64,000 nucleotides of DNA. Source: Gelatiniphilus marinus (lineage in GTDB: Bacteria > Bacteroidota > Bacteroidia > Flavobacteriales > Flavobacteriaceae). The notes under the pieces were generated by a model. The model was not told the origin of the DNA, ran no database searches, and saw only the letters and a list, made by a program, of their open reading frames with translations. The stretch's first letter is position 1; each line of letters starts with the position of its first letter. Below, piece by piece: positions 34,445 through 43,142 of the stretch. Location of the stretch: assembly GCF_042678305.1 (NCBI RefSeq), contig NZ_JBHUDT010000006.1. One strand, written 5' to 3'. Both the position numbers and the translations under genes were made by a program.

Positions 34445-35480
34445 AGTTTTTCCAGCCTTGTGCCTTGATTGGTATTCTTGATTCTGCTCGGGTTACCAGA
34501 TGCATACCTGCGCTTTCTTCTTTGATATGTCCAATTATTGAAAAATTAGGATTGGCCTTTATTTTAGGATAATCTTCTTGAGCAATCGTAAATAAAAGTT
34601 CGTAATCTTCACCACCATTTAGCGCAACCGTAGTGCTGTCTATATTAAATTCTTCGCAAGTAGAAATAACCTGCGGGTCTAACGGAATTTTTTCTTCATA
34701 CAAATCGCAACCTACCTTACTCGCTTTACAAATATGAATAATTTCAGAAGATAAACCATCGCTAATGTCAATCATCGAGGTGGGTTTTAATTTCATATCG
34801 CTTAATAATTTAACAATATCTTTTCTAGCTTCCGGCTTTAATTGACGCTCAATAATATAGGAATAAGGCTCTAAATCGGGTTGATTATTGGGGTTAACTT
34901 TATACACTTCTTTTTCGCGCTCAAGCACTTGCAAGCCCATGTAAGCACCGCCTAAATCGCCGGAAACCACAAGTAAATCGTTTGGTTTTGCTCCGCTTCT
35001 GTAAACTTCAGCGTCAGCTTCAATGACTCCAATGGCGGTAACCGAAATAAGCAAACCGGTTGTAGAAGATGTGGTGTCTCCACCAACAACATCAATATTA
35101 TAAATGTTGGCAGCAGTTTCAATGCCTGCATACAAATCTTCAAGGGCTTCCAAAGGAAAACGGTTAGAAACCGCAACAGACACCGTAATTTGTGTAGCCG
35201 TTGCATTCATCGCATACACATCCGATAAATTAACAATTACAGCCTTATAACCCAAATGTTTAAGTGGCATATAACTTAAATCGAAATGCACGCCTTCAAC
35301 CAGCAAATCGGTGGTAACAACCACTTTTTTGTCTTTAAAATTTAAAACAGCGGCATCGTCGCCAATACTCTTAATGGTCGATTTATGATTTATTTTAAAA
35401 TTCTTGGTTAAATGCTCAATAAGTGCAAACTCTCCTAAATTACTTAATGGCGTGCTTTGTTGGTTTTTATCTTCTATCAT
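34434..35480 (-). CDS. thiL: Thiamine-monophosphate kinase
   Basis: Last step of thiamine diphosphate synthesis, phosphorylating thiamine phosphate. The 348 residues show ThiL landmarks: SIGDDAAVL, TTDLLVEGVHFDLSYM, LGYKAVIVNLSDVYAM, VVGGDTTSSTTGLLI, MIDISDGLSSEIIHI and the end LNGGEDYELLFTI. It runs tail to tail with the small Cys/His gene (11-base overlap). A TATTTTTG box lies four bases before the ATG, another possible leaderless start. No TPP riboswitch was seen. Confidence 0.95.
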   Translation of the reverse strand: MIEDKNQQSTPLSNLGEFALIEHLTKNFKINHKSTIKSIGDDAAVLNFKDKKVVVTTDLLVEGVHFDLSYMPLKHLGYKAVIVNLSDVYAMNATATQITVSVAVSNRFPLEALEDLYAGIETAANIYNIDVVGGDTTSSTTGLLISVTAIGVIEADAEVYRSGAKPNDLLVVSGDLGGAYMGLQVLEREKEVYKVNPNNQPDLEPYSYIIERQLKPEARKDIVKLLSDMKLKPTSMIDISDGLSSEIIHICKASKVGCDLYEEKIPLDPQVISTCEEFNIDSTTVALNGGEDYELLFTIAQEDYPKIKANPNFSIIGHIKEESAGMHLVTRAESRIPIKAQGWKNFNA

Positions 35481-35484
35481 GCTG

Positions 35485-35492
35485 CAAAAATA
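35485..35492 (-). promoter_or_regulatory. -7 promoter box 4 bases before thiL
   Basis: TATTTTTG on the minus strand followed by CAGC and the ATG at 35480. No -33 TTG at the expected distance. Confidence 0.4.
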
Positions 35493-35772
35493 AGAAGCTA
35501 TTTTTATTAATCAGCATGCTTTTCATTTTATAACTTTAGAAAGAAGTGATTTTTCAAAATTCAATCATTCAATTTTAACATTAAAATCGATGAGTTGTCG
35601 GGTTTATTAAGTATCATTAAACTAATTTTGTTGCTCAACATATAATCTAAATCATTATTTATTAGTTTTTTAAGATTATAATATTTGTAACAAATCGTTC
35701 GTTTTAATATAATGCTATGATATTAAAATCGATTCTAAAGATTGAAAAAGAATAATTAAAAAAATTGCGAAT

Positions 35773-37155
35773 ATGAGTATGTCTCAAAAAAGCACCAGCA
35801 TCCTAAAAATTTTAAGTATTAGCATTTTCTTATTATCAATAACTTATTCTTGCGATAATGAAACTGTAGAAATTGTAAATACCATTATTGACACCGATAA
35901 TGATGGCATCGCAGAAAGCTTAGATAATTGTCCATCTATTGCAAACCCAGATCAAGCAGATGCAGATAATGATGGTATAGGCAATTTATGCGATAGCGAT
36001 TTTGTTAATTCTAAAGATCCTGCTGCAATTTGCGAAAATGGTTTTGCAGGTATTTACCCTTGTAAGGATTATGATTTAATGGCGCATTTACCAATAAATA
36101 CATTTAATGCTTTAGAAGGAAATGATTCTTGGGGTTGGACAGACTCTACAACAGGAAATGAATATGTGTTATTGGCAACCGATGCGAATGTAGCTTTTAT
36201 TGATATTACCGAACCTACAAACCCCATTTACCTTGGCAATGTACCAACAGAAACGGTTAGCAGTTCTTGGAGAGACGTAAAAGTATATAAAGACCATGCC
36301 TTTATTGTTAGTGAAGCCAATAACCACGGTATGCAAGTTTTCGATTTAACACGTTTACGTAATGTCGCAAATCCGCCAGAAACCTTTACCACCGATGCGG
36401 TTTTTACTGGTGTTGGTAATTGCCATAATATTGTAATTAACGAGCAAGAAGGTTTTGCCTATTTAGTAGGTTGCAATACCTTTAGCGGCGGCCCCAATTT
36501 TGTTGATATTACTGACCCTAAAAACCCAGTTGCAGCTGGTGGTTATGCTGCCGACGGATACTCGCACGATGCACAAGCAATAACTTATAATGGACCTGAT
36601 ACCGATTATACCGGAAAACAAATCTACATTGGTAGCAACGGCAGTACCTCTGGCACTAACAAAGTGGTAATTCTTGATGTTTCAGATAAAGCAAATCCAC
36701 AATTTATTGCAAATATAACGTACTCAAATTCGGGTTACGCACATCAAGGTTGGTTTACTGAAAATCAACAATATTTCATTTTTGGGGACGAACTTGATGA
36801 ACAATTTTTTGGAAACAATACCAAAACTTTGGTTTTCGATTTTAGCGATTTAGATAATCCTACATTATCTTCTACTTATTTTGGACCAACATTAGCCATC
36901 GACCATAATGGTTATGTAAAAGGAAACACTTACTATTTAGCAAATTACAGGGCAGGATTACGAATATTGGATATTACCAATATTGCGGCTTCATCAAACG
37001 CCATGACCGAGGTTGGATATTTTGATACCTTTCCATCAAGTGACAGTGCAAATTTTAATGGTGTTTGGAATGTATATCCGTATTTTGAAAGCGAAAATAT
37101 TGTGATTAGCGATATTGAGGGTGGATTGTTCATCGTTAGAAAAAGCGGCACATAA
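35773..37155 (+). CDS. Choice-of-anchor-B (LVIVD repeat) lipoprotein with TSP3 repeats
   Basis: 460-residue lipoprotein (lipobox LSITYSC, about residue 27). A calcium-binding thrombospondin type 3 stretch follows (DTDNDGIAESLDNCP, DADNDGIGNLCD, about residues 40-75), then LVIVD-type propeller repeats (AFIDITEPTNPIYLG, MQVFDLTRLRNV, PNFVDITDPKNPVA, VVILDVSDKANPQF, LRILDITNI). It should be exposed on the cell surface or in the periplasm. It is the first of four exported genes leading to the MbnP/MbnH pair. Choice-of-anchor-B proteins are named by domain, not activity; a role in the copper/heme module is inference. Confidence 0.85.
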   Translation: MSMSQKSTSILKILSISIFLLSITYSCDNETVEIVNTIIDTDNDGIAESLDNCPSIANPDQADADNDGIGNLCDSDFVNSKDPAAICENGFAGIYPCKDYDLMAHLPINTFNALEGNDSWGWTDSTTGNEYVLLATDANVAFIDITEPTNPIYLGNVPTETVSSSWRDVKVYKDHAFIVSEANNHGMQVFDLTRLRNVANPPETFTTDAVFTGVGNCHNIVINEQEGFAYLVGCNTFSGGPNFVDITDPKNPVAAGGYAADGYSHDAQAITYNGPDTDYTGKQIYIGSNGSTSGTNKVVILDVSDKANPQFIANITYSNSGYAHQGWFTENQQYFIFGDELDEQFFGNNTKTLVFDFSDLDNPTLSSTYFGPTLAIDHNGYVKGNTYYLANYRAGLRILDITNIAASSNAMTEVGYFDTFPSSDSANFNGVWNVYPYFESENIVISDIEGGLFIVRKSGT

Positions 37156-37165
37156 TCCTATTTTT

Positions 37166-38509
37166 ATGCTGAAAAAATGCCTTAAAATACTATGTCTTTT
37201 TATTCTTGTTTTCTTCTTTGTAAACTGTTCAAAAAATGAAGATGATGCAAAAGAAACTATTCCTTTTCAACCCGAAATAGAATTCGTAAAATCCTTTGGT
37301 GGCTCTAAAAATGAAAGTGCAAAAGCAGTTGTTAAAACTCAAGATAATGGCTATGCAGTTTTTGGGTATACCCAAAGCAATGATGCCGATATAACTAATA
37401 AACAAAACGATTTGTTTGATTATTGGTTACTTAAATTTGATGAAGCCAGTAATTTACAATGGCAAAAAACTTATGGAGGAAATGATGATGATAGAGGCAC
37501 TGATATTATACAAACTTCCGATGGCGGATTTGCTGTTTTTGGTTTTAGTCAAAGTAACGATGGCGATGTCACCGAAAACGCTGGAGCTAGTGATTTTTGG
37601 ATTTTAAAATTAGATGCTTCTGGAATTATATCTTGGCAAAAATCTTATGGGTTTTCTGGAGCTGATGATGGTATTTCAATAATTGAAACAAACGATAATG
37701 GTTATCTTATAACTGGTGTTTTAGATGTAACGGCTTCCGGCGGTTTGGGAAACAGTAAATCATTGACAACTAAACATGCTGGCGGCGATTATTGGGTCAT
37801 AAAACTTAATGCTACTGGCGATAAACAATGGAGCAAATTTTATGGCGGATCGTTTACTGATACACCTTACGATGTAATTCAAACCAACGATAATGGTTAT
37901 ATTTTAGTTGGCTCTTCAGATAGCAACGATGTCGATATTTCAAACAATAAAGGCTCTTATGATTTTTGGGTGATTAAAATATCAGAAACTGGAACTTTAC
38001 AATGGGAAAAATCATTTGGAGGCTCAGAAATTGATGAAGCTAGAAGTATTACAAACTCAAATGATGGTAATTATATTATAGTTGGCGATACTAGAAGCAA
38101 CGATTTAGACGTTTCTCGAAACAACGGAGCAGCCGATTTGTGGGTGATTAAAATGTCGCCTTTAGGCGATATAATTTGGGAGAAAACTTTTGGAGGCACC
38201 AGTTTTGATGTGGCTCGATCTGTCTCAAAAACGCAAGATAATGGTTTTTTAATTTCAGGAAGTTCAAGAAGTAGTGATGGCGATGTTACAAATAATAACG
38301 GACAAAACGATGCTTGGATTATAAAAATAGATGCTAATGCTAGTTTAAAATGGCAAAAAACCATTGGTGGAAGCGCTATTGATTTTGCTTACAATGCTGT
38401 CGAGCTAAACGATAAGTCCATCATAGTTGTTGGCGAAACTAACAGTTCGGATATTGATATAAATGAAAACAAAGGGTTTACTGATATGTTGATTTTCAAA
38501 ATAAAATAA
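37166..38509 (+). CDS. Seven-repeat propeller lipoprotein
   Basis: 447-residue lipoprotein. Start at the ATG of MLKKCLKILCLFILVFFF (37166), lipobox FVNCS. About seven repeats of near 55-60 residues follow a shared pattern: GG...D.A..V..T.D.GY.V.G.S.S.D.DV..N.G..D.W..KLD..G...WQK. Examples: GGFAVFGFSQSNDGDVTEN, WILKLDASGIISWQKSYG, WVIKISETGTLQWEKSFGG. This suggests a seven-bladed beta propeller, perhaps calcium-dependent given the Asp/Asn-rich turns. It follows the LVIVD gene after 10 bases, so it is likely cotranscribed. Ligand unknown. Confidence 0.8.
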   Translation: MLKKCLKILCLFILVFFFVNCSKNEDDAKETIPFQPEIEFVKSFGGSKNESAKAVVKTQDNGYAVFGYTQSNDADITNKQNDLFDYWLLKFDEASNLQWQKTYGGNDDDRGTDIIQTSDGGFAVFGFSQSNDGDVTENAGASDFWILKLDASGIISWQKSYGFSGADDGISIIETNDNGYLITGVLDVTASGGLGNSKSLTTKHAGGDYWVIKLNATGDKQWSKFYGGSFTDTPYDVIQTNDNGYILVGSSDSNDVDISNNKGSYDFWVIKISETGTLQWEKSFGGSEIDEARSITNSNDGNYIIVGDTRSNDLDVSRNNGAADLWVIKMSPLGDIIWEKTFGGTSFDVARSVSKTQDNGFLISGSSRSSDGDVTNNNGQNDAWIIKIDANASLKWQKTIGGSAIDFAYNAVELNDKSIIVVGETNSSDIDINENKGFTDMLIFKIK

Positions 38510-38511
38510 GT

Positions 38512-38538
38512 CCTACAAGGTTTCAAAAACCTTGTAGG
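38512..38538. repeat. Hairpin between the propeller lipoprotein and the MbnP-like gene
   Basis: CCTACAAGGTTT (38512-38523) pairs perfectly with 38527-38538 around a CAA loop. It resembles intergenic palindromes common in Flavobacteria (from memory). It may trim or end transcription between the two genes, or stabilise the mRNA. Confidence 0.6.
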
Positions 38539-38556
38539 TCTGATAAAAAAGAAGAA

Positions 38557-39324
38557 ATGAAAAAATTAGCTTCAATAATATTTGCTTTTTTATTAATCAT
38601 ATCTTGTAGCGAAGATAATGACGATACCGTTACTCAAGTAAATACAACATTCAATTTTACTCATAAATGGGACGGAACATCGGTTTCAAACACCAATTTC
38701 AACACCATTCAATATACCAATGAAAATGGCGAACAATTAAGCATCACTAAACTCAGATATTTAATATCCAAAATCACTTTTCAAAAATCAAACGGCGAAA
38801 AAATTATTTTAGATGGCTACAATTTAGTTGATGTTACTAATGATTCCAATTTATCATTTACACCAACATCACCAATTCCCTCAGGTAATTACAGTCATGT
38901 TTATTTCACTTTCGGATTTGATAATGATGACAATTATAATAACAATTATCAAGATTTAAATTCTACTTCATGGTCAGTCCCTGCAATGCTCGGTGGTGGC
39001 TATCATTTTATGCAATTAGAAGGTAAATTCATTGATAATACGGCAACCGAAACTGGTTACGCTTATCATGCTATAAGAGCGGTTGATATTTCTAAAACAC
39101 CAAAAGAATTTCAAGACACTTTTTTCGAGGTTGATTTAGGGGCAGCAAGCATTGAAAAGGATACGACATTTAATATTGAAATGAATATTGCAGAGTGGTT
39201 TAAAAACCCAAATACCTGGAATTTAAATGCTTTAAACAACGCGCTAATGCCTAATTTTAATGCCCAAGTTATGATGTTTGAAAATGGACAACATGTATTT
39301 AGTTTAAAATCTGTTACACCCTAA
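38557..39324 (+). CDS. MbnP-like copper-associated lipoprotein
   Basis: 255-residue lipoprotein (lipobox LIISCSE) of the MbnP family. Landmarks: FNFTHKWDG (conserved Trp), ISKLRYLISKITF-like strand, WSVPAMLGGGYHFMQLEGKF and the closing VMMFENGQHVF. In Methylosinus, MbnP binds copper and a Trp in it is oxidised to kynurenine by the diheme enzyme MbnH. Here the MbnH-like gene follows after 5 bases. The family match is by remembered motif pattern; copper binding and Trp modification are inference. No methanobactin precursor is seen. Confidence 0.75.
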   Translation: MKKLASIIFAFLLIISCSEDNDDTVTQVNTTFNFTHKWDGTSVSNTNFNTIQYTNENGEQLSITKLRYLISKITFQKSNGEKIILDGYNLVDVTNDSNLSFTPTSPIPSGNYSHVYFTFGFDNDDNYNNNYQDLNSTSWSVPAMLGGGYHFMQLEGKFIDNTATETGYAYHAIRAVDISKTPKEFQDTFFEVDLGAASIEKDTTFNIEMNIAEWFKNPNTWNLNALNNALMPNFNAQVMMFENGQHVFSLKSVTP

Positions 39325-39329
39325 TCTTT

Positions 39330-40397
39330 TTGAGAAAATGGATTCTACATATTGCCTGTGTTTTTGTTTTCATCTGCTCGTCGTGTTCAAATGAAAGTGT
39401 TGAAACCTATGTGGCTACTCCAAGTCCGTTACAAATTCCGCAATTATTTGAAGACAATATTTTAAACCCTGTTATTCCAATCGATAACCCTCAAACTGTT
39501 GAAGGTATTGCTTTAGGAAAAAGGCTGTTTTTTGATCCTATTTTATCATCAGATAACTCACAAGCATGTGCTGATTGCCATGCACCTGAAAATGCTTTTT
39601 CTGATGCTGATCGATTTAGCGATGGTGTTGACGGTATTCGCGGTAACAGAAACTCGATGCCACTATTCAATCTCGCGTGGCATTACGATGAAAAATTCTT
39701 TTGGGACGGGAGTGCATTCAGTTTGGAACACCAAGCTTTTGTGCCGGTTTCAGACCCGATAGAAATGAAAAGTTCGTGGACGCAATTAGAAACCGAGCTT
39801 CAGCAACATTTAGAATATCCCAATTTATTTCAACAGGCTTTTGGCACTTCAAAAATCGATTCAACTTTGGTTACCAAAGCTATTGCGCAATTTGAACGTA
39901 CTTTAATTTCATCCAATTCAAAATTCGATAAATTCCTTTTAAATGAAGCCACCTTAACGCCCGAAGAACTCAACGGATTTAATGTTTTTATGGACGAAAC
40001 CAAAGGTGACTGCTTCCATTGCCATGGCAGCGATAAAAACCCACTTTGGACCGATAATATGTTTCATAACAATGGTTTAGATGCAGTAATTACAGATTTA
40101 GGTTTAGGCGAAGTAACTGGCGATCCAGCTGATAATGGTAAATTCAAATCGCCATCATTACGCAATCTTGCATTTACAGCACCTTATATGCACGATGGCA
40201 GGTTTGAGACACTAGAAGAAGTAATAAATCATTACAGCGAAGGTTTACAAAATTCGCCAACTATAGATCCATTAATGAAAAAAGTGGCACAAGGCGGCGT
40301 GCAATTATCAAGTCAAGATAAAGCCGATTTAAAAGCTTTTTTGTTATCACTTTCTGATTATGAGTTTATAAGCAATCCCAACTTTCTAAATCAATAA
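39330..40397 (+). CDS. Diheme cytochrome c peroxidase / MbnH-like protein
   Basis: 355-residue lipoprotein (start is TTG at 39330; lipobox ICSSC). Two heme c attachment motifs: CADCH in the first domain (about residue 85) and CFHCH in the second (about 230). Conserved neighbours include GIALGKRLFFDPILSSDNSQ, FERTLISSNSKFDKF and PYMHDGRFETLEEVI, all typical of the bacterial diheme peroxidase/MauG/MbnH superfamily. The adjacent MbnP-like gene suggests MbnH-type function (protein Trp oxidation) more than plain peroxide removal. This is inference from linkage. Confidence 0.85.
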   Translation: MRKWILHIACVFVFICSSCSNESVETYVATPSPLQIPQLFEDNILNPVIPIDNPQTVEGIALGKRLFFDPILSSDNSQACADCHAPENAFSDADRFSDGVDGIRGNRNSMPLFNLAWHYDEKFFWDGSAFSLEHQAFVPVSDPIEMKSSWTQLETELQQHLEYPNLFQQAFGTSKIDSTLVTKAIAQFERTLISSNSKFDKFLLNEATLTPEELNGFNVFMDETKGDCFHCHGSDKNPLWTDNMFHNNGLDAVITDLGLGEVTGDPADNGKFKSPSLRNLAFTAPYMHDGRFETLEEVINHYSEGLQNSPTIDPLMKKVAQGGVQLSSQDKADLKAFLLSLSDYEFISNPNFLNQ

Positions 40398-40462
40398 AAA
40401 AAACCTATAAAACCATATATTAATATAATGTTAGGTTATTCGGTAATCCATGACTTATATTG

Positions 40463-40470
40463 TATATTTG
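40463..40470 (+). promoter_or_regulatory. -7 promoter box of the suf operon
   Basis: TATATTTG, 32 bases before the sufA ATG at 40503. It matches TAnnTTTG. The -33 position has TTC rather than TTG. Confidence 0.55.
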
Positions 40471-40502
40471 CACTCTATTTAGACACAATCTATATAAAAA
40501 TT

Positions 40503-40832
40503 ATGATAAAAGTTTCTGAAACAGCTAAGAAAAAAGTGGTCGAGCTTATGGCAGATGATGGCTATAATGCCTCTACTGACTTTGTTCGCGTAGGCGTAAA
40601 AAGTGGTGGTTGTTCTGGGTTGTCATACGATTTAAAATTTGATAAAGAACAGCAAGATGGCGATAAGGTTTTTGAAGACAATGGTGTAAAAATTATTGTA
40701 GACAAAAAAAGCTTCTTGTATTTAATAGGCACAACCCTAGAATACTCTGGTGGATTAAACGGAACTGGTTTTGTATTCAACAATCCGAATGCGAATCGTA
40801 CTTGCGGTTGTGGCGAATCATTTTCGTTATAA
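40503..40832 (+). CDS. sufA: Fe-S cluster assembly A-type carrier
   Basis: 109-residue HesB/IscA-type scaffold that passes Fe-S clusters to target proteins. The three conserved cysteines are present: GCSGL (about residue 38) and CGCGESF at the C-terminus. The ATG at 40503 (MIKVSETAKKKVVELM) is used because the upstream in-frame reading includes the -7 box. First gene of the SUF cluster, 106 bases after the MbnH-like gene. The next 450 bases to sufB hold a broken four-helix-bundle gene. Confidence 0.93.
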   Translation: MIKVSETAKKKVVELMADDGYNASTDFVRVGVKSGGCSGLSYDLKFDKEQQDGDKVFEDNGVKIIVDKKSFLYLIGTTLEYSGGLNGTGFVFNNPNANRTCGCGESFSL

Positions 40833-40868
40833 AACTATTAAAAGATTAAAAAGATTTAATAATTAAAA

Positions 40869-41225
40869 ATGAAGCGATTTGAAGATTTAGAAGTGTATCA
40901 ATAAGCATTGGAGTTTTCAATCAAAATTTATAAAATAACAAGTTTTAAAACATTTGATTATAATATAAAAAATCAAATTCAAAGAGCAGTATTATCAATA
41001 CCATTTAATATTGCAGAAGGTTTTGAATTACAATCAAATAAACAATTTATAAAATTCTTATACATAAGTAAAAGTTCTTGTGCAGAAGTTAGAAGCTTAT
41101 TAAGAATTTGCGAAAGATTAGAATATATAGAAAGTAAAAACATACAAGAATTAATAATTGAGAGTAAAAACATCTCTAAACAATTATCTAAATTTATTAA
41201 CTATTTAAAAAAAAGTGAGATTTAA
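40869..41225 (+). pseudogene. Broken four-helix-bundle (S23/IVP-like) gene between sufA and sufB
   Basis: From the ATG at 40869 the reading is MKRFEDLEVYQ*ALEFSIKI, with a TAA at 40902-40904 after codon 11. The rest is intact: NQIQRAVLSIPFNIAEGFEL, then YISKSSCAEVRSLLRI, ending YLKKSEI. The QIQRA...S..FNIAEG block is diagnostic of the four-helix-bundle family. A start at TTG 40908 could still produce a 105-residue protein lacking the first 13 residues, so loss of function is likely, not certain. Same family as the pseudogene in sdh. Confidence 0.8.
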
Positions 41226-41283
41226 TAAATTTTTCAGCCCATTAATTTTTGAATTGTTTAATCTTTAAATCTTTATAATAAAT

Positions 41284-42729
41284 ATGAAGTATACAGAAGA
41301 CGATTTACGCGAAGAGCTAAAAACCAAAGAATACGAATACGGTTTTTATACAGATATAGAATCGGAAACATTTCCCAATGGGTTAAATGAAGACGTGGTA
41401 CGTGCCATTTCAAAAAAGAAAGAAGAACCCGAATGGATGACCGATTGGCGATTGGAAGCCTTTAAAGTTTGGAAAGAAATGACCGAACCCGATTGGGCCA
41501 ATGTAAATTACGAAAAACCCGATTTTCAAGGTATTTCGTATTATTCGGCACCAAACAGCAAACCTAAATACGATAGTATTGATGAAGTTGATCCAGAGTT
41601 ATTAGCAACTTTTGAAAAACTAGGCATCTCTTTAGACGAGCAAAAAAAACTAGCTGGCGTTGCCATGGATGTTGTGGTAGATTCGGTTTCGGTAGCTACC
41701 ACATTCAAAAAAACATTAGGCGAAAAAGGCATTATTTTTATGAGTATCTCTGAAGCCATTAAAGAGCACCCAGAGCTTGTTAAAAAATATATAGGCACCG
41801 TAGTACCACAAAAAGACAACTTTTATGCAGCCTTAAATTCGGCTGTATTTAGCGATGGTTCTTTCTGTTACATTCCAAAAGGCGTAAAATGCCCTATGGA
41901 ATTGTCCACCTATTTTAGAATAAACCAAGCAGGAACTGGCCAATTTGAAAGAACTTTGGTTATTGCCGATGAAGGCAGTTACGTTTCATACCTAGAAGGT
42001 TGTACGGCTCCAAGCAGAGACGAAAACCAATTGCACGCAGCCGTTGTAGAGCTAATTGCTTTAGATGATGCCGAAATAAAATACTCGACCGTACAAAACT
42101 GGTATCCCGGAAATGCCGAAGGTAAAGGTGGTGTTTACAACTTTGTAACCAAACGAGGGATTTGCGAAAAGAACGCAAAAATCTCATGGACCCAAGTAGA
42201 AACAGGTTCTGCCGTTACTTGGAAATACCCAAGCTGTATTCTTAAAGGCGATAATTCGGTTGGTGAGTTTTACTCTATCGCAGTAACCAATAATTATCAG
42301 CAAGCCGATACGGGAACCAAAATGATTCATTTGGGAAAAAACACAAAATCCACCATTATCTCAAAAGGCATTTCAGCCGGAAAATCCCAAAACAGTTACC
42401 GCGGTTTGGTACAAATAAATTCCAGAGCAGAAAATGCACGTAATTTTTCGCAATGCGATAGTTTATTAATGGGCAACGCCTGTGGCGCGCACACCTTCCC
42501 ATATATTGAAGCTAAAAATAAATCGGCTAAAATAGAGCACGAAGCAACCACAAGTAAAATTGGTGAAGACCAAATTTTTTACTGTAACCAACGCGGCATC
42601 GATACCGAAAAAGCCATTGCATTAATTGTAAACGGGTTTAGTAAAGAAGTACTAAATAAACTCCCCATGGAGTTTGCCGTTGAGGCTCAAAAATTATTGG
42701 AAATTAGTTTAGAAGGCAGTGTTGGGTAA
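41284..42729 (+). CDS. sufB: Fe-S cluster assembly scaffold SufB
   Basis: Core scaffold of the SufBCD complex (481 residues, normal). Motifs: VPQKDNFYAALNSAVFSDG, IPKGVKCPMELSTYFRIN, SYVSYLEGCTAPSRDENQLH, NAKISWTQVETGSAVTWKYP, RGLVQINSRAENARNFSQCD and the end KLPMEFAVEAQKLLEISLEG. The conserved Cys in SQCDSLL is present. In Bacteroidota SUF is the main Fe-S system. It is separated from sufC by an NlpE-like lipoprotein gene, an unusual arrangement. Confidence 0.97.
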   Translation: MKYTEDDLREELKTKEYEYGFYTDIESETFPNGLNEDVVRAISKKKEEPEWMTDWRLEAFKVWKEMTEPDWANVNYEKPDFQGISYYSAPNSKPKYDSIDEVDPELLATFEKLGISLDEQKKLAGVAMDVVVDSVSVATTFKKTLGEKGIIFMSISEAIKEHPELVKKYIGTVVPQKDNFYAALNSAVFSDGSFCYIPKGVKCPMELSTYFRINQAGTGQFERTLVIADEGSYVSYLEGCTAPSRDENQLHAAVVELIALDDAEIKYSTVQNWYPGNAEGKGGVYNFVTKRGICEKNAKISWTQVETGSAVTWKYPSCILKGDNSVGEFYSIAVTNNYQQADTGTKMIHLGKNTKSTIISKGISAGKSQNSYRGLVQINSRAENARNFSQCDSLLMGNACGAHTFPYIEAKNKSAKIEHEATTSKIGEDQIFYCNQRGIDTEKAIALIVNGFSKEVLNKLPMEFAVEAQKLLEISLEGSVG

Positions 42730-42736
42730 CATTTTT

Positions 42737-42764
42737 GTCATTCCTACTAAGGCAGGAATCTCAT
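42737..42764. repeat. GTCATTCC hairpin repeat
   Basis: GTCATTCCTACTAAGGCAGG AATCTC: arms ATTCCT and AGGAAT. It lies in the 54-base gap between sufB and the lipoprotein gene. Same family as the copies at 31577, 47949 and 51426. Confidence 0.55.
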
Positions 42765-42783
42765 AAATCCGGCAAAAAACATT

Positions 42784-43140
42784 ATGCAAATAAAAAAAAT
42801 ATTCATCCTATTATTAACGCTGTCAACATTTATTAGCTGTAAAAAAGAAGGTGAAATATTGATAGGCGAATTTGTCTATTATGCAGACGCCGCAGTTTTA
42901 CAAACCGAAGATGAAATTTACGGTGTAATTATTAACCCTAAAGTTGACAAATTAAACCAAAAAGCTAAAGCCTTTAAAAAAGAACCCACAGATTTCGTAC
43001 AAGTCGAGATTCGCGGAAAAATAACAAAAAAACCAGAAGGTGAAGAAGGTTGGGACAACCGTGTGGAAATAAAAGAAATATTAAGCGTTACAGCTTCAAA
43101 AAACGATAACAATAATCTAATAAAACTAGGAAAAGAATAA
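42784..43140 (+). CDS. NlpE OB-domain-like lipoprotein inside the suf operon
   Basis: 118-residue lipoprotein (MQIKKIFILLLTLSTFISC, lipobox Cys19). The mature part GEFVYYADAAVLQTEDEIYG...VQVEIRGKITKKPEGEEGWD recalls the C-terminal OB-fold domain of NlpE, the outer-membrane lipoprotein that senses copper and envelope stress in E. coli. The NlpE N-terminal CXXC domain is absent. It starts 54 bases after sufB and ends 2 bases before sufC, so it is cotranscribed with the Fe-S assembly genes. The NlpE assignment is from motif memory. Role unknown; a link between envelope state and Fe-S assembly is inference. Confidence 0.7.
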   Translation: MQIKKIFILLLTLSTFISCKKEGEILIGEFVYYADAAVLQTEDEIYGVIINPKVDKLNQKAKAFKKEPTDFVQVEIRGKITKKPEGEEGWDNRVEIKEILSVTASKNDNNNLIKLGKE

Positions 43141-43142
43141 TT

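Noticed and set aside
37166..38509. Secreted protease or glycosidase assignment for the repeat lipoprotein
   Set aside because: No catalytic motif visible; the repeats fit only a propeller scaffold.
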